Assembly: GCA_024401395.1 (NCBI GenBank)
Contig: JAKSLD010000020.1
Location: forward strand, 1 to 64,000
Length of the DNA stretch: 64,000 nt
Reading direction: 5' to 3'
Source of the DNA: Bacteroidales bacterium
GTDB lineage: Bacteria > Bacteroidota > Bacteroidia > Bacteroidales > Marinilabiliaceae
The notes under the pieces are model-generated. The model was not told the DNA's origin. It searched no databases and saw only the letters and a list, made by a program, of their open reading frames with translations. Within the stretch, counting starts at the first letter, position 1. Every line of letters starts with the position of its first letter. A program made the translations under genes and the position numbers. Below, piece after piece: positions 25,170 through 34,364 of the stretch.

Positions 25170-27014
25170 TTAGAACAATTCTACCTCAACATTCTGAATG
25201 AATGCTGTATAAGAATGCTCCTCTCCAACCTCAGCCTCTGATATTAAGAACAAAGCCGCAGCCTCTTCACCGAATTTATTCTTGATAGGTATCTCTTTAC
25301 GTACGCCTACCTCTTTCTTCATATCAGGATTAGCAAATGCTTTTACAAATTCATCATTCTGCAATGCACTCGCTGGGAATAGAATATCAACTGTCTTCTC
25401 TAGAACTTCTGATCGGTCATAACCCCACAAACTCTCTGCCGCAGCATTGAAGAATTCTATGATACCTTCCTTGTTAATCGTAATAATGGCATCCAAAGCA
25501 CCTTCTAGCGTCTTCTCGTTTCGCTCCTTCACAGCTTCAATCTGACGGAATTGTGCCTTCATAGCCTCACTCTGTTCTTTCAACTTGATATCCAGCTGCT
25601 CCTGACTATGCTTCATCTCATTCTCAAGCTTAACCTGATCAGCTATATCCGTCTCCAAACTCAATACCTTGAGTACCTCGCCATTCTGATCTATAACTGG
25701 AGAATATGTAGAAAGCATAAACACCTCTTCGCCCTTCTTTGTTCTCCTTCTAACACGACCGCTATATGTCTCTCCTCTTCTCAATGTCTCAAGTACCTCA
25801 TTGAATGCATCAATATCTTCCTTGAAACAGAATACTTCCATATTCTGACCTTCAATCTCTTCTTGTTTATATTTGAACGTCTTAAGGAAATTAGAGTTCA
25901 TCGACAATATCGTACCGTCAATCTCAAACTCACAACTGATAGATGCATGGTTGATGGCATCAATAATACCCTTCATCTCAATGCTTCGTCTATCTGCCTC
26001 TTCCTGAGTTGCTCGCATCTCCTCAAGGTTCTGACGGAGTTCCTCTTCTTGTTGTGCATTCTTCTCTGCTTGTATCTGCGTCTCTCTCAAGAGCTCAGAT
26101 GTCTGCATATTTGTACGTACCGTAGAGATTGTCATCGCAATACTCTCAGCTGTCTTTTCAACAAATTCTATCTCATGTTCTTGGAATGGCTGGAACGATG
26201 CCATCTCAATTACACCAAATACCTCATCATTTGCCTTCAATGGAACCAACAGCAACGATCTAGGATTTGACTGCCCCAGACCAGAGGTAACTGTGATATA
26301 ACTATCGGGAAGATCTGTAATATAGATTGTCTCTTTTTCAAGAGCACAACGACCAATCAATCCCTCTCCCCACTCTATTCTCTTGTCCGTGAACTTCTTC
26401 CTATCAAAAGCAACAAAACCTGTCAACTCGAAATACTTCACTCCATCTTGTGTCGTATTCAAAGTGAAAAATCCTGCTTGATTTATCTTCATATAGTTGG
26501 TAAGATATCTTACAATGTTGTAAGACAACTTTTCCATATTATCATTATCTCTTCGGAGAATTTCAGCAAACTGAGCAATACCATTTGTAGCCCAAGTACG
26601 CTGGTCTTCCTCTATTCTTCGATTCTCTTCTTCTTTCTTGTTCTTTATAAGGTTCCCTCGCAGTGTAGCCAATGAGTTACCAAGCTCATCCGACTCATCA
26701 ATGTTCAAGTCTGCATCAAGTCTGCCACTTGACAACGCCTCAATAAAGTCCAACACGACAGAAGATCTCTTCTCTTCTTGCTTGAGAACTGAACTTTGTT
26801 TCTGAATAATCTTTCCTAACTGACGTGCAAGGAAATAACCAGCTAAAGCTAATAGGATAGGTAATGATATAACTGCCCAAAAAGCATAGTTGGCCATAAT
26901 GTCTGACTCTGAATTGGCCGACAATAACAGTATCACTAGCATAAGTAGCAATCCGACAAAAAAACCACGGACTGCGTACATTATTAGTAGTCTATTGAGT
27001 TTCTTCTTTTTCAT
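25170..27014 (-). CDS. Membrane GAF-PAS-PAS sensor protein without output domain
   Basis: A 614-residue protein: two transmembrane helices (about 15-65), a HAMP-like segment (about 85-125, LDADLNIDESDELGNSLA), GAF (about 150-305), coiled coil (310-350), PAS with PAC (350-470), coiled coil and a second PAS (500-614). No kinase or cyclase follows, so it may pass its signal by protein contact, as MCP-associated adaptors do. The GAF motif DSYITVTSGLGQ is shared with the neighbouring GAF proteins. It lies between the CheB and CheR genes of the same run. Confidence 0.7.
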   Translation of the reverse strand: MKKKKLNRLLIMYAVRGFFVGLLLMLVILLLSANSESDIMANYAFWAVISLPILLALAGYFLARQLGKIIQKQSSVLKQEEKRSSVVLDFIEALSSGRLDADLNIDESDELGNSLATLRGNLIKNKKEEENRRIEEDQRTWATNGIAQFAEILRRDNDNMEKLSYNIVRYLTNYMKINQAGFFTLNTTQDGVKYFELTGFVAFDRKKFTDKRIEWGEGLIGRCALEKETIYITDLPDSYITVTSGLGQSNPRSLLLVPLKANDEVFGVIEMASFQPFQEHEIEFVEKTAESIAMTISTVRTNMQTSELLRETQIQAEKNAQQEEELRQNLEEMRATQEEADRRSIEMKGIIDAINHASISCEFEIDGTILSMNSNFLKTFKYKQEEIEGQNMEVFCFKEDIDAFNEVLETLRRGETYSGRVRRRTKKGEEVFMLSTYSPVIDQNGEVLKVLSLETDIADQVKLENEMKHSQEQLDIKLKEQSEAMKAQFRQIEAVKERNEKTLEGALDAIITINKEGIIEFFNAAAESLWGYDRSEVLEKTVDILFPASALQNDEFVKAFANPDMKKEVGVRKEIPIKNKFGEEAAALFLISEAEVGEEHSYTAFIQNVEVELF

Positions 27015-27026
27015 CAGAAGCGGCTA

Positions 27027-28187
27027 TTATTTGTTACGCATTTTTACTAATTGAATTAATCTGTCTGTCACTTTGTCCAGTGACAAAACATCATCAGCTG
27101 CACCTTCTTTGATCGCCTCTTTTGGCATTCCGAATACAACGCTGGATTGCTCGTCTTGCGCAATACAATGAGCACCAGTATCATGAAGCTCTTTCAAACC
27201 CTTAGCTCCATCATTACCCATGCCTGTCAGTATCACACCTATCGCATTCTTACCTGCATATCTCGCAGCAGATCTAAAAAGTACATCTACAGATGGTCTG
27301 TGCCTGTTTACAAGCGGACCTTCCTTAACCTCCACAAAATACTCTTTTCCAACACGCTTGAGAAGCATGTGCTTATTTCCTGGAGCTATCAATACCCTAC
27401 CTCTATACAACTTGTCACCATTTTCTGCCTCCTTGACCTCCATCTTCGAAATGTTGTTCAAACTATTAGAAAATGATCTGGTAAAACCTTCTGGCATATG
27501 TTGAACAATAGCTATGCCTGGCATCTGCTCTGGCATGTCTCTTAATACAACTCGTATAGCCTCTGTTCCTCCTGTTGATGCACCCAACACAATAACCGTC
27601 TCAGTATCAACAATGACGTCATTGAGATTTCCCTTCTCCAAAACAACATCAGCAGAATACTTTGGACTAACTTGTGTAATGTTGGCTGTAGGTATGGTCG
27701 TTTCCCTTCTTGGAGCTGGCGCAGGTTGAGGCTTCTCCGCTTGCCTCTGCTGTGCATACTCTTCAGGGTTGATTCTCTTAATTTTAGATAGTGCCGCTGC
27801 TTTTACAACATCGCACAACATAATGTGCGACTCCTTGAAGAAAACATCAGGATTCATCGATGGCTTACCTATAATTTCACTGGCACCATATTCTAGTGCC
27901 TTCATAGCCACCTCTGTTCCTTTCGTCGTTAGGGAAGAAATAACAACAACTGGTATTGGATGTTGCGCCATTATCTTGCGTAGGAATGTCAATCCATCCA
28001 TACGAGGCATCTCTATGTCGAGTGTTATGACATCAGGAACCTCCTTCTGTATCTTCTTAACAGCAATGATAGGGTCAGACGCAGTACCCATCACTTCAAT
28101 TTCTGGATCTGCTTCCAAAATTGAAGACAATGACTGACGCACAACCGCCGAATCATCAACTATTAACACTCTTATCTTCTTTTCCAT
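27027..28187 (-). CDS. cheB: Chemotaxis response regulator protein-glutamate methylesterase
   Basis: 386 residues, normal for CheB. The receiver domain (1-125) has the acidic pocket VDDS and the phospho-acceptor Asp57 in [11 protein letters not shown] Pro/Ala-rich linker (about 150-185) leads to the methylesterase domain (about 190-386), with GASTGGTEA (Ser), IVQHMPEGF (His) and LTGMGNDGA (Asp). Phosphorylated by CheA, it demethylates and deamidates receptor glutamates. Confidence 0.95.
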   Translation of the reverse strand: MEKKIRVLIVDDSAVVRQSLSSILEADPEIEVMGTASDPIIAVKKIQKEVPDVITLDIEMPRMDGLTFLRKIMAQHPIPVVVISSLTTKGTEVAMKALEYGASEIIGKPSMNPDVFFKESHIMLCDVVKAAALSKIKRINPEEYAQQRQAEKPQPAPAPRRETTIPTANITQVSPKYSADVVLEKGNLNDVIVDTETVIVLGASTGGTEAIRVVLRDMPEQMPGIAIVQHMPEGFTRSFSNSLNNISKMEVKEAENGDKLYRGRVLIAPGNKHMLLKRVGKEYFVEVKEGPLVNRHRPSVDVLFRSAARYAGKNAIGVILTGMGNDGAKGLKELHDTGAHCIAQDEQSSVVFGMPKEAIKEGAADDVLSLDKVTDRLIQLVKMRNK

Positions 28188-28237
28188 CCTAATTGTTTTA
28201 CTTCGTTTACGACATCTTTTGTACCTACTTGCGTAGA

Positions 28238-28711
28238 CTACAATTCTCGTTTCTCCAAAAACTTGTGTCTGACTTCTCCTGTATCAGTAAAGAAGAGTAT
28301 CTTGCGACCTCTCTTACCTCCGACACTCGAACTGACTATTGGTATCTTACAGCGCTCGAGCATCATCTTTGCTATTTCTATATTTCTCTCACCAATCATC
28401 GTGGACGATTTGCCACCCCCAACATCCAATAACTCAGCTCCACCAAATACTTTCGCTTGTATGTCTTCCATCTTACTTCCCATACTCCTCATCTTCTCAA
28501 TCAACTTCTCTATCGCAATATTCCCATATTTCGGTGACGCAAGGTCATTACCAGTCCAGGTTGATAACATATAGTGATTTATACCACCAAAGTGAAGGCG
28601 TTTGTCCCACAAGCATACAGCTACGCAAGAACCCAATACTGTTTTCACAACGTACGGCTCCCTGCTAGCAAAAAACGACGACGGATATAAGAAATGCTGT
28701 GAGTATTCCAT
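28238..28711 (-). CDS. cheD: Chemoreceptor glutamine deamidase
   Basis: 157 residues, typical for CheD. Active-site cysteine is in [10 protein letters not shown], the histidine in GGINHYMLS, with the conserved Thr just before. CheD deamidates receptor glutamines and, where present, is held by CheC. No CheC or CheX gene is in this window, so its regulator may be missing or different. Spacing is 50 bases to cheB and 11 to the kinase-like gene upstream. Confidence 0.9.
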   Translation of the reverse strand: MEYSQHFLYPSSFFASREPYVVKTVLGSCVAVCLWDKRLHFGGINHYMLSTWTGNDLASPKYGNIAIEKLIEKMRSMGSKMEDIQAKVFGGAELLDVGGGKSSTMIGERNIEIAKMMLERCKIPIVSSSVGGKRGRKILFFTDTGEVRHKFLEKREL

Positions 28712-28722
28712 TCGTCTATCCC

Positions 28723-29622
28723 TTAAAATAGTTCATCGCCCTCGTCAAAGAACAATGCATCATCATCAGATGTAAAGTTATCTACTATTGTCTCAGATTC
28801 TGGAAGTACCACAGTAAATGTAGAACCTTCTCCCTTCTGACTGTCTATCTGTATACGACCACCTAACATATCCAACAATGCCTTGGTAATCGACAATCCA
28901 AGACCATGACCCTGATTAATAGAGTTGATACCTGTATCAAGTCTTCTGAATCTCTCGAAAATCAAGTTCTGATTCTTCTCAGAGATACCTGTACCAAAGT
29001 CTTGAACCGAAATGTTCAACTCGTCATCATCCATCCAAGCCTTGACAATAACCTTGCTGTCTTTATAACTGTACTTGATAGCGTTGTTTAGGATGTTTGT
29101 CAATATCTGACGAAGCTTCTCTGAATCTGTCTTGAAATCAAAGTTCTTACCAAATCCTATCTCAATCTGATAATCAAACTCTATCTCAATACCCATCTTA
29201 CGCGCTACAACAGCAAATGAATCTATTACTGTCTGAACCAACTGACGGATGTTAACCTTTGATATGTTAGGTTGAATCTCTCCAGCCTCAATCTTTGCTG
29301 CTGTAAAGATGTTCTTCAACTGGAAGTCAAGACTGAAACACTCATTGTGAATCATCGCAACCATTGTTACAATCTTCTTCCAATCTTGCTTCTCTACCGA
29401 CAAGATCGCTTTTGACAAACCAAGAATTGAAGTAAATGGGTTGACAATCTCATTTGTAATATTCGAGATAAAGTGACTCTTCAATGCCTCTGAGTCCTTC
29501 AATCTCTTCGAAATTGTCTGATACTCCATTTGAAGTGCTTCGTACTTCTCATCTACAGTTCGCCGCTCCTCTAAACGCGATTTTAGCTCTTTTAGTAACT
29601 GCTTGTCAGATATATTGTTCAT
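28723..29622 (-). CDS. Histidine-kinase-like protein lacking the phospho-acceptor histidine
   Basis: A 299-residue soluble protein: an N-terminal coiled coil (1-48), a DHp helix pair (about 45-115) and a GHKL ATPase domain (about 155-280). The ATP site looks intact: N-box NILNNAIKYS, G1 DFGTGIS and G2 GHGLGLSI. The DHp motif, however, reads NITNEIVNP where kinases have MSHEIRTP, so the phospho-acceptor His is replaced by Asn57. The DNA reads AAT there. It cannot autophosphorylate in the usual way. It may be an allosteric ATP-binding partner, or phosphorylate Ser/Thr on a STAS- or SiaC-type target, as SpoIIAB-type relatives do. Confidence 0.75.
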   Translation of the reverse strand: MNNISDKQLLKELKSRLEERRTVDEKYEALQMEYQTISKRLKDSEALKSHFISNITNEIVNPFTSILGLSKAILSVEKQDWKKIVTMVAMIHNECFSLDFQLKNIFTAAKIEAGEIQPNISKVNIRQLVQTVIDSFAVVARKMGIEIEFDYQIEIGFGKNFDFKTDSEKLRQILTNILNNAIKYSYKDSKVIVKAWMDDDELNISVQDFGTGISEKNQNLIFERFRRLDTGINSINQGHGLGLSITKALLDMLGGRIQIDSQKGEGSTFTVVLPESETIVDNFTSDDDALFFDEGDELF

Positions 29623-29633
29623 AAAAATATGTA

Positions 29634-30500
29634 TTATATTCGTTTAAATATTGTCGGTTTTATATTCTTCAATGGTACTTCCATATTAGCTACTGACTCG
29701 GAATGCCCAATAAATAAGTATCCGCCTGAAACTAAATGCCTGCATAACTTATTTATCACTTTCTCTTGCGTCTCCCTGTCAAAGTATATCAGCACATTTC
29801 TGCAGAATATTACATCATACATCTCTTTGATATCATACTGATTGTCCATCAGATTCAGATACTTTAGAGTAATATTTTTCTGCAATTCTGGCGATACCCT
29901 GACTGTCGGATTATGCCTGTCTTTGCTCCTAAAGAAGTATTTCTTCTTTAATGCTAACGGAATAACGTCTATTGTTCTCTCAGCATATATTCCTTTTACG
30001 GCCTTATCCATAACATTGTTTGAAATATCTGTGCCTAAAATTTGATATCCAAACCCTGGATGCTTCTCCATAAATTCGTGGAGCACTATGCTGATCGTGT
30101 ATAACTCCTCTCCACTAGAACAAGCCGAACTCCATATTTTAACTGTCTTCTTTCCCTCTTTTACTAATTCAGGTAGAACATCACTCGCTAAATAATCAAA
30201 GTGCACCGCCTCCCTGAAAAAATCCGTTTTGTTTGTAGTAACTACACTCAGAAAGTCATACAACTCTTTTTCTTGCCCTTCAGGACTGAAAAAGTAATCC
30301 TTGTATTCTGAGTAACTATGCATACCCAGCTCTCTGATCCTCTTCAAAAGTCGACCTTGCAACATAACACGCTTGATCTCTGGCATCTTTATACCATATC
30401 TCGTGTAGATATAGTCACTGAATACCATAAAATCCTCTTTTGACATTTCTGCTTTGAAAACGTCAAAATCTTCTGTAGGTGTAATGTGTCGCTCTGCCAT
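29634..30500 (-). CDS. cheR: Chemotaxis protein methyltransferase
   Basis: 288 residues, standard CheR. It has the N-terminal helical domain, SAM motif WSSACSSGEELYT (SAM glycine and acidic residue intact), GTDISNNVMDKA, and the CheR signature DVIFCRNVLIYFDR. This is the most canonical of the three CheR-like proteins in the locus and the likely receptor methyltransferase. It lies between cheW and the kinase-like gene with short gaps. Confidence 0.92.
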   Translation of the reverse strand: MAERHITPTEDFDVFKAEMSKEDFMVFSDYIYTRYGIKMPEIKRVMLQGRLLKRIRELGMHSYSEYKDYFFSPEGQEKELYDFLSVVTTNKTDFFREAVHFDYLASDVLPELVKEGKKTVKIWSSACSSGEELYTISIVLHEFMEKHPGFGYQILGTDISNNVMDKAVKGIYAERTIDVIPLALKKKYFFRSKDRHNPTVRVSPELQKNITLKYLNLMDNQYDIKEMYDVIFCRNVLIYFDRETQEKVINKLCRHLVSGGYLFIGHSESVANMEVPLKNIKPTIFKRI

Positions 30501-30520
30501 GCCTTGTAGTCTCTCTACAA

Positions 30521-30997
30521 TTATTTATTATCGCGCATGCTCAACATGCATATTACATCTGTATCTGTAAATATTTTGTCAACATCAAGCGCCAATACCA
30601 TCTTTTCATCTGCCGTACTCGTTGCAAATGCTACATACCCAGGTTTATACGAACTGACTATGCTGCGTTTGTTCTCTTCACTGACTTCAATGATGTCTGA
30701 AACGTAATCAACCATAACAGCTACATGAAACTCATCCGACTTGTTAGGGTTAACAGCCAAGACTATCGTGCAGGTCTGCTCATTTACCTCTATGGGATTT
30801 AATCCAAACTTTAAACCCGAATCAATCAATGGAACTACTCCATCTCTATGATCTATCAAGCCTTTCAGATAAGGTAATGTCGATTGACGTGTCTTTGGCT
30901 CTTGATACTCTAGTATCTCAACCACATTGTTGACACTTACCGCAAACGTATTGTCTCCAGTCTGAAAAGTTAAGTATGCATTGATTTGTTCTTCCAT
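30521..30997 (-). CDS. cheW: CheW-like coupling protein
   Basis: 158 residues forming one CheW domain (YLTFQTGDNTFAVSVNNVVEILEY; PYLKGLIDHRDGVVPLID). It should bridge receptors and CheA in the array. It is next to the other CheW-like gene and to cheR. The sequence is further from canonical CheW than the copy at 31009, so roles may be split between the two. Confidence 0.85.
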   Translation of the reverse strand: MEEQINAYLTFQTGDNTFAVSVNNVVEILEYQEPKTRQSTLPYLKGLIDHRDGVVPLIDSGLKFGLNPIEVNEQTCTIVLAVNPNKSDEFHVAVMVDYVSDIIEVSEENKRSIVSSYKPGYVAFATSTADEKMVLALDVDKIFTDTDVICMLSMRDNK

Positions 30998-31008
30998 CTC
31001 CTACTCTC

Positions 31009-31470
31009 CTAATTCTCTATTACCTTAGCTAACTCTTGTATGTTGATAGCATATACAAACTTGTCATCTTTCTTAATTGTACCACTGAGTGTACCCTGAA
31101 CAGACTCATTGATCTGCATGACAACTTCTTTTGTCCACATTTCTGGGGTGTAGTCAAATACATCATCAACTTCATCCACCAAAAAACCAATCAGACTGTC
31201 ATTCGCATCATCAGTAGCAACAATTACTATGGATGCCTCTGGATGATCAGAATCATCTTTAATTCCAAACATATCAGATGTGTTGACAACAGGAACCATA
31301 TTACCATGATTGTTGATTACTCCCATAATGTAATCTTTCGACAATGGTACATTTGTTGGCGCAACATACTCAAGAATATGACGAATCTTCATCGTCTCAA
31401 ATCCGAAGTATTCTCCCGCTATCTTGAAGGTCGTAACTGAAGTGACCGTATTTTCTGTATTCTCTGCCAT
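31009..31470 (-). CDS. CheW-like coupling protein (second copy)
   Basis: 153 residues, a single CheW domain: TTFKIAGEYFGFETMKIRHIL at the start, DYIMGVINNHGNMVPVVNT in the middle and AINIQELAKVIEN at the end. It is coupled to cheA by a 4-base gap. Two CheW proteins with one CheA suggest an array with more than one type of core contact. Confidence 0.85.
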   Translation of the reverse strand: MAENTENTVTSVTTFKIAGEYFGFETMKIRHILEYVAPTNVPLSKDYIMGVINNHGNMVPVVNTSDMFGIKDDSDHPEASIVIVATDDANDSLIGFLVDEVDDVFDYTPEMWTKEVVMQINESVQGTLSGTIKKDDKFVYAINIQELAKVIEN

Positions 31471-31474
31471 TATG

Positions 31475-33577
31475 TTACTCCTCCTTCTTTACTTGTTGCT
31501 GCTTCTTGTTGCGCAACCCTTTGTTATAGTTAATCAATCGGGTAGTATCAACTATCAATGATAATGAACCATCACCCATCACTGATGCTCCCGATATCAT
31601 ATCAACTTTTCGTAAGAACCTGCCGAGCGGCTTAACCACAATCTGATACTCTCCTACTATCTGGTCTATTACCATGCCAACTCGCTTGTCTCCATTCTTT
31701 ACCAAAAGTATCTTCGAATCCATCATATTCTCCACTGGCTTCTGGTAGAAGAGATTGTTGAGGTCTATATATAATATCTGCTCTCCTGTATATGTGAAGA
31801 TATTACCAACTCCGTTCTCGTTGAACTTAACCTCTTGTGGATTTAATATTCTCTCAATGTTCGACAATGGGAATATGAACTGCTCACCGTTAACCTTGGT
31901 CATCAAACCATCGATAATCGACAATGTCAACGGAATATCAAGCGTCAATGTTGTTCCTTTATCAATCTCCGAATCTACAGTTACTTCTCCTCGTACCTCT
32001 TGAATCTTTGTTCGAACAACGTCCATACCTACACCTCGACCGCTCACATCACTAATCTTCTCAGCTGTTGAGAAACCACTGGCAAAGATAAGATTCAGAA
32101 TCTCTTTCTTGGTAAGATTAGCGTTCTTGTCAATAATACCCTTCTCAACGGCCTTGGCAAATATCTTTTCTGGATCCATACCCTTACCATCATCGATGAT
32201 TTGGATAACAACATTAGAACCCGAATAAAATGCCTTCAGGAGAATAGTACCCTTAGGGTTCTTTCCCTTCTTGATACGCTCATCAGGCATCTCAATACCA
32301 TGGTCACCAGAGTTTCGGATAATATGAAGCAATGGATCAATCAAGTGCTCAATAATGTTCTTATCAAGCTCAATTTCTCCTCCCTCTACAACAAACTCAA
32401 GCTCTTTACCAAGTTTGTTGCTCAAGTCACGAACGAGTCGCTGGAAACGTACAAGTTCACCTTGCAATGGCACAAGACTCATCTCAAATGATGTCTCACG
32501 CAACTGACGAGTGATTTTCTCCATCTGCTCTGTAATAGACGCAAATGCTTCATTATCACTCTTCGATGCAATAAGATTCAACTGTGCCTGCATGGTCACA
32601 AGCTCTCCAACAGCATTCACAAGCTCATCAATCTTTGCTGACGAAACACGTTGTGTCGCAATCTTTGCTGCCTCTTGCTGTGGTTGCTTTGGCCCAGCTT
32701 CTTGTTTCTTCGCCGCTGCCTCCGCTTTTACAACCTTAAATGCATCAAAGTCTTCCTTCTTTAGCATGACACCCGTATTATGGGCGTTAGCCATCATCTC
32801 TGGAAGCTTATCAGTATTGTTTACTATGTCTCCCTTTGGCAACTCTGCTATCTCAACCTTACAGTCATCTTCTACAAAGATGAAAACATCTTTGATGTCA
32901 TTTACATCCTGATCTGTCTGCAAGATAACTTGCCACTTGATGCGGATGGTCAATGGCTCAAACTCTGTGAAAGGATGAACATCCTGAAGATAAGAAACAG
33001 TCTTTGCCTCTCCCAATGCCATAAGGTCTTCTATAATGAAGAGCGGATTGGTACCGTTGCTGAGAAGATTCTCAAATGGCTCAAAGTTGACAAGATAGTT
33101 CTTTGGACCTGCCTCTTCTTCTTTTGCTGCCTCTTGCTGGACTGGTTGGGCTGCTTGTTGTGCTCCTGCCTTATTAGGGTTGACATATAAGCCTTCACCT
33201 GGCGCAAAGTGTGCCTGCAAACGCTTGATATAATCTTGCTGCCTTGCGATGTCATCTGGATCGGTCAACTGACCCATCTCAAGCAACTGCCTGATATAGT
33301 CAAGACTCTCGAACGTCAGCGAGATAATATCTTTTGTAACCTTAATTTTATCGTTTCGAATGTGGTCGTATATGGTTTCTAGATTATGCGTAAAGTTACT
33401 TAAGTCATTAAAACCAAACATAGCACCACCTCCCTTGATGGTGTGCATAGACCTAAAGAGTCGTTCTATGATCTCTTTGTTTTCTGGATCACTTTCCAAC
33501 TCAAATAGAGCCTCCTCGATACTGGCTACGTTATCTGTAGCTTCTTCGACAAATTTCTGTTGAAACCTATCTAACAT
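31475..33577 (-). CDS. cheA: Chemotaxis histidine kinase
   Basis: 700 residues with the full CheA order: HPt (P1) with His45 in MHTIKGGG; a P2-like domain (about 165-260); a dimerisation domain (about 315-385); a GHKL ATPase (about 385-560, HIIRNSGDHGIE, DDGKGMD, GRGVGMD); and a C-terminal CheW-like regulatory domain (about 565-690). It autophosphorylates in P4 and passes phosphate to CheY and CheB. No flagellar or pilus genes are nearby, so the array probably controls something other than swimming. Confidence 0.95.
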   Translation of the reverse strand: MLDRFQQKFVEEATDNVASIEEALFELESDPENKEIIERLFRSMHTIKGGGAMFGFNDLSNFTHNLETIYDHIRNDKIKVTKDIISLTFESLDYIRQLLEMGQLTDPDDIARQQDYIKRLQAHFAPGEGLYVNPNKAGAQQAAQPVQQEAAKEEEAGPKNYLVNFEPFENLLSNGTNPLFIIEDLMALGEAKTVSYLQDVHPFTEFEPLTIRIKWQVILQTDQDVNDIKDVFIFVEDDCKVEIAELPKGDIVNNTDKLPEMMANAHNTGVMLKKEDFDAFKVVKAEAAAKKQEAGPKQPQQEAAKIATQRVSSAKIDELVNAVGELVTMQAQLNLIASKSDNEAFASITEQMEKITRQLRETSFEMSLVPLQGELVRFQRLVRDLSNKLGKELEFVVEGGEIELDKNIIEHLIDPLLHIIRNSGDHGIEMPDERIKKGKNPKGTILLKAFYSGSNVVIQIIDDGKGMDPEKIFAKAVEKGIIDKNANLTKKEILNLIFASGFSTAEKISDVSGRGVGMDVVRTKIQEVRGEVTVDSEIDKGTTLTLDIPLTLSIIDGLMTKVNGEQFIFPLSNIERILNPQEVKFNENGVGNIFTYTGEQILYIDLNNLFYQKPVENMMDSKILLVKNGDKRVGMVIDQIVGEYQIVVKPLGRFLRKVDMISGASVMGDGSLSLIVDTTRLINYNKGLRNKKQQQVKKEE

Positions 33578-33653
33578 CTTTGGTTTATGTTTGTTAATGA
33601 TTCATAGTTAACTGAACACTAGCGTCTAGTAAGACACTTCTATACGATATACG

Positions 33654-34019
33654 TTATCGTACCACACGAGAAATAGCGCTCAAAAGCTTTGCTGGTACGA
33701 ATGGCTTAATAATCCATCCTGTAGCACCTGCCTCCTTAGCCTCCATCTTCTTCTCTGTCTGACTCTCTGTTGTCAAGAACAAGATTGGAATATGCTTGTA
33801 TGCGTCCATCTCTCGGATCTTGCGAATCAAACCAAGACCGTCAAGGTTTGGCATATGGAGGTCCGTGATAACGATGTCTATCGCACGACCATCCAAGAAC
33901 TTCAACGCATCCTCGCCATCAACTCCTACAAGTACGTCGTAACCTTCATTCTGAAGTGTGAAGTTTACAACCTCACGGATACTTTCAGAGTCGTCAACTA
34001 TCAATACTGTCTTTGCCAT
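33654..34019 (-). CDS. cheY: CheY-like single-domain response regulator
   Basis: 121 residues, a lone receiver. The acidic pair VDDS lies at 9-11, the phospho-acceptor is Asp53 in ITDLHMPNLDG, the conserved Thr is in FLTTES and the Lys in IKPF. The expected phosphate donor is CheA, 76 bases away. Its target in a cell without flagella is unknown. Here it sits beside a STAS gene (17-base gap). Confidence 0.92.
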   Translation of the reverse strand: MAKTVLIVDDSESIREVVNFTLQNEGYDVLVGVDGEDALKFLDGRAIDIVITDLHMPNLDGLGLIRKIREMDAYKHIPILFLTTESQTEKKMEAKEAGATGWIIKPFVPAKLLSAISRVVR

Positions 34020-34036
34020 ATTTTTATACTTTGATT

Positions 34037-34354
34037 TTATGCTTTTTGATTTAGTGAATCTATACTTATTCCTGCCTTAGCTAACAGTGCTGTCAAATCT
34101 TCCGGTAGGGTAGTGCTAATGGTTAAGTGCTTGCCACTAGCCTTCCACGCCGATTTCATGGATAGTATCAGTTGTACAAATGTAATGTCAACATTCTCTG
34201 GATTCTCAACTACTACATCTACCGCATCTTCAGGAGTAATCTGCTCCTTCAACTCGTCATATATCTTTTCTATATGATTGATGATAATGCTGCCCGATAG
34301 ACGTACTTGCTTTACTCCGTCTTTTTCTGCTACCTCTACACTGTACGAACTCAT
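34037..34354 (-). CDS. STAS-domain protein (anti-anti-sigma-like)
   Basis: A 105-residue STAS domain, of the fold used in partner-switching antagonists (SpoIIAA/RsbV). The usual phosphorylation motif D-S-S/A-G is here ENVDITFVQL, so the likely modified residue is Thr58, if it is modified at all. It lies between cheY and the MCP gene, linking the chemosensory part to a partner-switch style of regulation. Possible partners in the locus are the SpoIIE-type phosphatase, the SiaB-like kinase and the His-less kinase. Confidence 0.8.
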   Translation of the reverse strand: MSSYSVEVAEKDGVKQVRLSGSIIINHIEKIYDELKEQITPEDAVDVVVENPENVDITFVQLILSMKSAWKASGKHLTISTTLPEDLTALLAKAGISIDSLNQKA

Positions 34355-34364
34355 AATAGCTTAT

